From the NCBI GenBank assembly GCA_934481325.1, contig CAKSPL010000006.1, positions 1-25,621 on the forward strand: a stretch of DNA of 25,621 bases, in the 5' to 3' direction. Shown in pieces: positions 22,288-25,621 of this stretch (the first letter of the stretch is position 1; each line of letters opens with the position of its first letter). The notes under the pieces were generated by a model. That model was given only the letters and a program-made list of their open reading frames with translations, was not told where the DNA came from and made no database searches. This stretch comes from an uncultured Eubacteriales bacterium. Lineage in GTDB: Bacteria; Bacillota; Clostridia; Oscillospirales; CAG-272. A program made the translations under genes and the position numbers.

Positions 22288-23442
22288 ATGAATAGTTACG
22301 AAAAAGCAACGGAAATATTCAATTTAAGCAGATCAGGAACCGAAAAAAGCGTTATTTTTCTTTCGCCGGAACAAATCCAGCTTTTTCCGCAAGCCAAACG
22401 CACAAGGGGCGGTGATAACCTCCGCATCCGAATGGCAGAATCTGTACGCAAGTACGGGGTATTACAGCCGTTTTCTGTACGGATTTGGCAATCAAACAGC
22501 GGTTTTTCCTGCTATCAGTTGGTGGGTGAGGAGGAAAGATTCCGCGCAGTCTGTATGGCAGGAATCACCCGGATTCCCTGTTTCATTCTTTCGAGCGACG
22601 ACAAACGATGCGCCGCACTTGCACTCATTGATGAATATTCCCGCAAAAACCTTCATTTTTTGGATGAAGCACAGCTCTTTATGCGGTTAATGCGAGATTA
22701 TTCTATGAAACAGGCTGAAATCGCCGAAAAGTGTGGGCTTTCCCAATCCTCGGTTGCCAACAAATTACGCCTTTTGCAGTTATCCGAGGGGGAGCAGGAA
22801 AGCATCCGTCGCGCAGGACTTGGAGAACGCCACGCGCGTTGTCTGCTCCGAATAGACGACCAAAATATACGGCAAAAAGCCCTGGAAACCGTCATTTTGC
22901 GCCATTTATCGGTTGTTCAGACCGAGGACTTGATAGAAAATATGACCAACGGCGCGTCTGCTGTGTCTCGGCAAAAGGATGCCGTTCTATCCAATGCTAC
23001 GAAATTGCCGGAATCAAGAGCAAATGAAGCTACATATTCGCCATCGGATATGAATATGCAAGCCCTTACGGAGAAACGCACAGGGCGGTTTCCGGTTTAT
23101 TCATCACCTGCACAAATCGTGCCTGCTGCAAAGGCAACGGAGCGGACTTTCCGCAACACGGAAGCGGAAATTCAAGCAAAATCCGGGACATTTTCCGAGA
23201 AAACTCCGGCTGCGCCTGCAAGCGAAACCGCTGCAAGTCGGCGTATCACCGCAGAAATTCCGGCTCCGGGAGGAATTATGCCCAGGAGATTTATCCTTCA
23301 CGACCTCCAACCTTTATACAACTCTATCGAAAAGACCCTTTCTATCTTCCGAAAAACGGGAATGAACGCAGAATGTACCCGCGAGGAGGCGGCAGACGCC
23401 GTGCATATTTATATCCGAATCCCCCGAAAAGCCGAAGTATAA
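22288..23442 (+). CDS. parB: ParB/Noc-family DNA-binding protein with altered CTP-binding motif
   Basis: A 384-residue protein at the place of noc behind rsmG. The ParB N-terminal domain spans about 22-110: VIFLSPEQIQLFP, a GVLQP box at 57-61, then LVGEEERFRAVCMAGITRIPCFI. The helix-turn-helix is at about 138-160 (AEIAEKCGLSQSSVANKLRLLQL), followed by the usual RHARCLLRI segment. Residues about 220-328 are a low-complexity linker. The C-terminal dimer domain (about 329-380) is the type seen in clostridial Noc/ParB proteins and ends IRIPRK. The usual GERRxRA box reads EEERFRA (81-87), so the Gly and first Arg of the CTPase motif are Glu. Family proteins load at parS or NBS and act in chromosome partition or nucleoid occlusion. 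The nearby parS sites favour ParB-like binding. AGAGGTGA precedes ATG 22288. Confidence 0.92.
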   Translation: MNSYEKATEIFNLSRSGTEKSVIFLSPEQIQLFPQAKRTRGGDNLRIRMAESVRKYGVLQPFSVRIWQSNSGFSCYQLVGEEERFRAVCMAGITRIPCFILSSDDKRCAALALIDEYSRKNLHFLDEAQLFMRLMRDYSMKQAEIAEKCGLSQSSVANKLRLLQLSEGEQESIRRAGLGERHARCLLRIDDQNIRQKALETVILRHLSVVQTEDLIENMTNGASAVSRQKDAVLSNATKLPESRANEATYSPSDMNMQALTEKRTGRFPVYSSPAQIVPAAKATERTFRNTEAEIQAKSGTFSEKTPAAPASETAASRRITAEIPAPGGIMPRRFILHDLQPLYNSIEKTLSIFRKTGMNAECTREEAADAVHIYIRIPRKAEV

Positions 23443-23455
23443 TGGCTTTTCTACA

Positions 23456-23485
23456 AAAAACAGCCCTTCTTTTAGGGCTGTTTTT
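23456..23485 (+). terminator. Terminator behind the ParB/Noc-family gene
   Basis: A 12-bp stem (arm AAAAACAGCCCT) with a 6-nt loop and five T in the descending arm. It starts 14 bp after the stop codon, so parB is the last gene of its transcript, and no parA (soj) follows. Confidence 0.93.
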
Positions 23486-23565
23486 GCATATTGAGTCTAT
23501 TGACATTTAAGAGGTAAACAGGCGGGAACCGGTAGCCGTGACACCCTGGCATTTCACCGTTCAAA

Positions 23566-23581
23566 CGTTTCACGTGAAACG
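23566..23581. promoter_or_regulatory. parS site 1
   Basis: CGTTTCACGTGAAACG is a perfect 16-bp palindrome and matches the parS consensus TGTTTCACGTGAAACA at 14 of 16 positions, with all inner 14 bases identical. ParB proteins nucleate here and spread by CTP-dependent sliding. It lies about 120 bp behind the parB gene. Confidence 0.9.
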
Positions 23582-23606
23582 CACAGTTCCCGTTCCGTTT
23601 AGTTTT

Positions 23607-23622
23607 GGTTTCACGTGAAACA
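23607..23622. promoter_or_regulatory. parS site 2
   Basis: GGTTTCACGTGAAACA matches the parS consensus at 15 of 16 positions. Its start is 41 bp from that of site 1, close to four helical turns, so both sites face the same side of the helix. Confidence 0.92.
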
Positions 23623-24160
23623 TACGAAAATGATTTTTGCGGTAAAAAGCAATGGGTGGGGGATACAGTAAAAACAAGTGTTGACTCGGTGAGAATGAGC
23701 AAGCGCGGCAGAAGCGTGTTAATGAAATGCGGTATCAAAACGCAATACGGTCGAGTGTAGCAGAAGACGCAGGTGCAAAACAAATCGAGATGTCAAAAAG
23801 GCATTTCTGCGTATCGTAAAAGCGGGTTTTGGCTTCAAAGAGACGGTGGGTTGGCAGAAATGTCCACAAGAAGGGCAGGGGATTGTGTGAAATGGCAGAA
23901 CTCGCGCAAAGCAAAAGAACGAACGGGCGATGTCAGCGGGCGGCGGATGTGCACAAAGGCAACATAGGCTGTTGTTTGGGGCAAAGCGATGACGGCAAGA
24001 CAGCGACGGAACACGCAAAAGTTAATGGGTGAATTGAACGGCGTACATCACGCAAAACGGTCGTGCAAGGAAGGCGGCCAATGACAAGTGCTTGCAATGT
24101 GTACATAAGCAATGGTGAAGCAACGGGCGTGTGCCGAAACAACGAAATTCCCACGGGGGT
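23623..24160. other. Purine-rich non-coding block next to parS
   Basis: The plus strand is rich in A and G over about 520 bp, with recurring words such as gcaaaa, ggcag, gaaatg and acggtcg. No frame carries a ribosome binding site or recognisable domain. It gives way near 24150 to a pyrimidine-rich tandem array, so the strand bias flips. Words such as gacggaac here are the complement of gttccgtc there. One weak DnaA-box-like word (tgtccaca) occurs, not enough to call an origin. Confidence 0.5.
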
Positions 24161-24660
24161 GGCACTTTTATCGTGCCGTTGTGCCACGCGATTGTCCGTG
24201 TTCATGTGTGCGCGACACCGTTTGAAGTCATTTACCGTGCCATTACGTTGCGTCGCCCCTGTATCCGGCACTCTATCGCTTTTCTCCCCTTGTGCCGTGC
24301 CATCCTGTATTGGCATTCGCGCCGTTCGAAATCTTTTGCCGCGCCATTGTGCCGTTCCACTCTTGTGTTCGACGTTCCGTCGTTTTTGCCCCTTGTACCG
24401 TGCCGTCCCGGCATTGGTTTCGTCCCGCCTGAAATCTTTTTGCCGTGCCGTTTGTACTGTGCTGCCTTTGTATTTGGCGTTCCGTCGTATTTGCCCCTTG
24501 TACCGTGCCATCCCGGCATTGGTTTCATTCCGCCTGAAATCTTTTGCCGTGCTGTTTGTGCTGCGCCGCCTTTGTATTCGGTGTTCCGCCGGTTTCGCTT
24601 TTATGACGTGCCGTGCCGCATCGACGCGCGCCATTTGAAACCATTTGCCGTGCGATAGGC
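24160..24660. repeat. Tandem array of about five degenerate 103-105 bp repeats
   Basis: The unit includes gttccgtcg, ccccttgtaccgtgcc, tcccggcattggtttc, cgcctgaaatcttttgccgt and a gcctttgtatt end. The two best copies start at 24374 and 24479 (period 105). A third starts at 24583, and older copies can be aligned near 24286 and 24224 with periods of 103-104. The plus strand is poor in A. Periods that are not all multiples of three and single-base slips (four or five T in one place) argue against a repeat protein, although a basic minus-strand frame crosses it. Confidence 0.8.
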
Positions 24661-25031
24661 CGTGGCTTTTGCACTCACACTGTTTTTACTTCTTGCACCA
24701 AGACGGTTGATTGGTCGGACAATTTTCGTGCACCGTTTCCTCTAGCCCAACGGTTAACCCGCGAGGTTGCCGGGAGGCACAGCACGCACAGCCATCGGAT
24801 AGCACTCGCACCGGCGGCGGACGGTAGCGCACGCGGGGGATGGTAGCGCACAGTCATCGCGCTACGGTAGCGCACGCGGTCGCGGGTCATTGAACTACTT
24901 CTAAACGGTGTCGTTAATCTCCGACGGCCGGGTCGCAGACTGTCAATGGTCGCCGGACAATTTTTGCACACTATCCCGGACAAGTTGGCGCGCAAGCGCA
25001 GAATAATAGGTGCGTACTCACCGCGATCGGT
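24661..25031. other. Non-coding spacer with short direct repeats
   Basis: No gene is seen. ggtagcgcac occurs three times (24823, 24842, 24866). A word of the form tggtcg..ggacaatttt.gtgcac occurs twice, at about 24711 and 24947, some 236 bp apart. The segment tctagcccaacggttaaccc recalls a tRNA D-arm, but no matching acceptor stem, anticodon arm or T-arm follows. Confidence 0.5.
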
Positions 25032-25141
25032 TGTGCGATTGCCGGGCGGTGGATGTGCGATTGCCGGGCAGCAGATGTGCGATTGCCGAGCGGTGGATGC
25101 GCGATTGCCGGGCGGTGGATGCGCGATTGCCGGGCGGTGGA
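25032..25141. repeat. Five tandem 22-bp iteron-like direct repeats
   Basis: Five head-to-tail copies of a 22-bp unit with the core gcgattgccgggcggtgga, starting at 25032, 25054, 25076, 25098 and 25120. The last two are identical; the second has cagcaga in place of cggtgga. The period is about two helical turns and not a multiple of three, which favours a protein-binding array over coding sequence. It lies 1.4 kb from the two parS sites. Confidence 0.88.
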
Positions 25142-25621
25142 TGCGCGGTTTTAGCCGAGAGTACACGATGCCGCGGCAAATGTGTGATTACCAAGCAATT
25201 GGCGGTATGGTTTGATAGATTCTGCCGGGGTTTCATCACGCTTTTCTCCGTGCCGTTTTGCCTCCGTTATTGTGAAGGTCTTGAAAAGGAGCTTTTTATT
25301 CCGGTACGCCGCATTTTTCTTACTATCTGATCTTTGAGCCGGTCTGACAAACTTGCGCCTGCCTTTGCTGATCTTCCTTTCGTCGGTCTTGGCGACTCCT
25401 GTGCCGCACTCTTTTTTGCGGCACTTTTTGGCCACGGCGTTTTGAATTGCCAAGGCTTTTTCTTTTTTGTTTCCCGTGAAACATTCCCCGAATTTTGTAA
25501 TCGCACCGGCGGCGACTGCCGGTTCGACCGGTTTGGGGGGTATTGGTTTGAACTCGGCGGGTTTGCGTGTGACGATTCGCATCGAGAGCGTGTAGTGACT
25601 TGCGCGCAGGGGGTGCGTGCC
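25142..25621. other. Right-end region without a convincing gene
   Basis: A minus-strand open frame (25582-25151) encodes a Lys/Arg-rich 143-residue sequence, but there is no ribosome binding site at its ATG and no domain is recognised. The strand is simply purine-rich, which gives Lys, Arg and Glu codons. A shorter frame (25506-25267) has the same weakness. The window ends before any clear gene begins. Confidence 0.4.
25468..25483. promoter_or_regulatory. Degenerate parS-like site
   Basis: TGTTTCCCGTGAAACA matches the parS consensus at 15 of 16 positions. The mismatch (A to C at position 7) falls inside the central CACGTG and breaks the palindrome, so binding may be weaker. It lies 1.86 kb from parS site 2. 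Confidence 0.6.

Noticed and set aside
23933..24634. A basic 233-residue minus-strand frame with 35-residue repeats
   Set aside because: Only two copies stay in frame; other units have periods of 103 or 104 bp. No start signal or domain was found.
24739..24770. tRNA gene
   Set aside because: A D-arm-like word is present, but no acceptor stem, anticodon arm or T-arm can be built around it.
25032..25141. CRISPR array or repeat-protein gene at the 22-bp repeats
   Set aside because: The units are contiguous with no spacers, and 22 bp is not a multiple of three.
25151..25582. Lys-rich minus-strand gene at the right end
   Set aside because: No ribosome binding site, no recognised domain, and the composition follows the purine bias of the strand.
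21493..25621. Chromosomal replication origin
   Set aside because: The context (rsmG, parB, parS) fits an origin-proximal region, but I found no canonical TTATCCACA boxes, no dnaA or dnaN, and no clear AT-rich unwinding element.

Overview
The window looks like chromosomal DNA of a high-GC member of the Bacillota, class Clostridia. The evidence is strong AGGAGG-type ribosome binding sites, sigma-A promoters with near-perfect TTGACA/TATAAT boxes, an rsmG to parB/noc gene order, two parS sites, a ydjG/H/I-type module, a DUF1292 gene, and the clostridial pair of FAD oxidoreductases followed by a DUF1667 protein. The assignment to Clostridia is inferred from gene content; nothing in the window fixes a genus.

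Layout. (1) 1-2042: a minus-strand surface lipoprotein with a collagen-like stalk and BspA-type leucine-rich repeats, followed by a hairpin-rich spacer. (2) 2358-3546: a minus-strand pair, a TIM-barrel sugar phosphate isomerase/epimerase and a Dabb-domain protein. A divergent promoter drives a DUF1292 gene on the plus strand. (3) 4000-4277: a strong candidate for 6S RNA, closed by a terminator. (4) 4307-7459: a three-gene plus-strand operon (SPFH protein with three zinc ribbons, zinc-ribbon membrane protein, TPM-like membrane protein) matching Bacillus ydjI-ydjG-ydjH but without pspA. (5) 7837-16168: a long minus-strand block of housekeeping genes, read as tmk, mtlD, terminator, dut, maf, a membrane protein, an inositol-monophosphatase-family gene, mnmG and an ABC exporter. 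(6) 16399-19840: a small unknown gene, then an operon of two flavoproteins and a DUF1667 protein, probably an anaerobic glycerol-3-phosphate dehydrogenase type system. (7) 19920-21363: a tandem repeat array running up to rsmG. (8) 22288-23442: a ParB/Noc-family gene with an altered CTP-binding motif, followed by two parS palindromes. (9) 23623-25621: about 2 kb with no convincing gene. It holds a purine-rich block, a pyrimidine-rich 104-bp tandem array and a five-copy 22-bp iteron-like array.

The most unusual content lies between genes. A composite repeat recurs in both orientations. It has conserved flanks around hairpins whose arms change between copies but stay complementary. One of its modules is amplified into the array upstream of rsmG. 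The second is the large non-coding, repeat-rich parS region at the right end, next to a ParB-family protein that lacks part of the canonical GERRxRA motif. mnmG and rsmG, often adjacent near the origin, are here about 9 kb apart and on opposite strands, so this region has been rearranged. No canonical DnaA box cluster and no dnaA were seen, so I do not claim an origin of replication.
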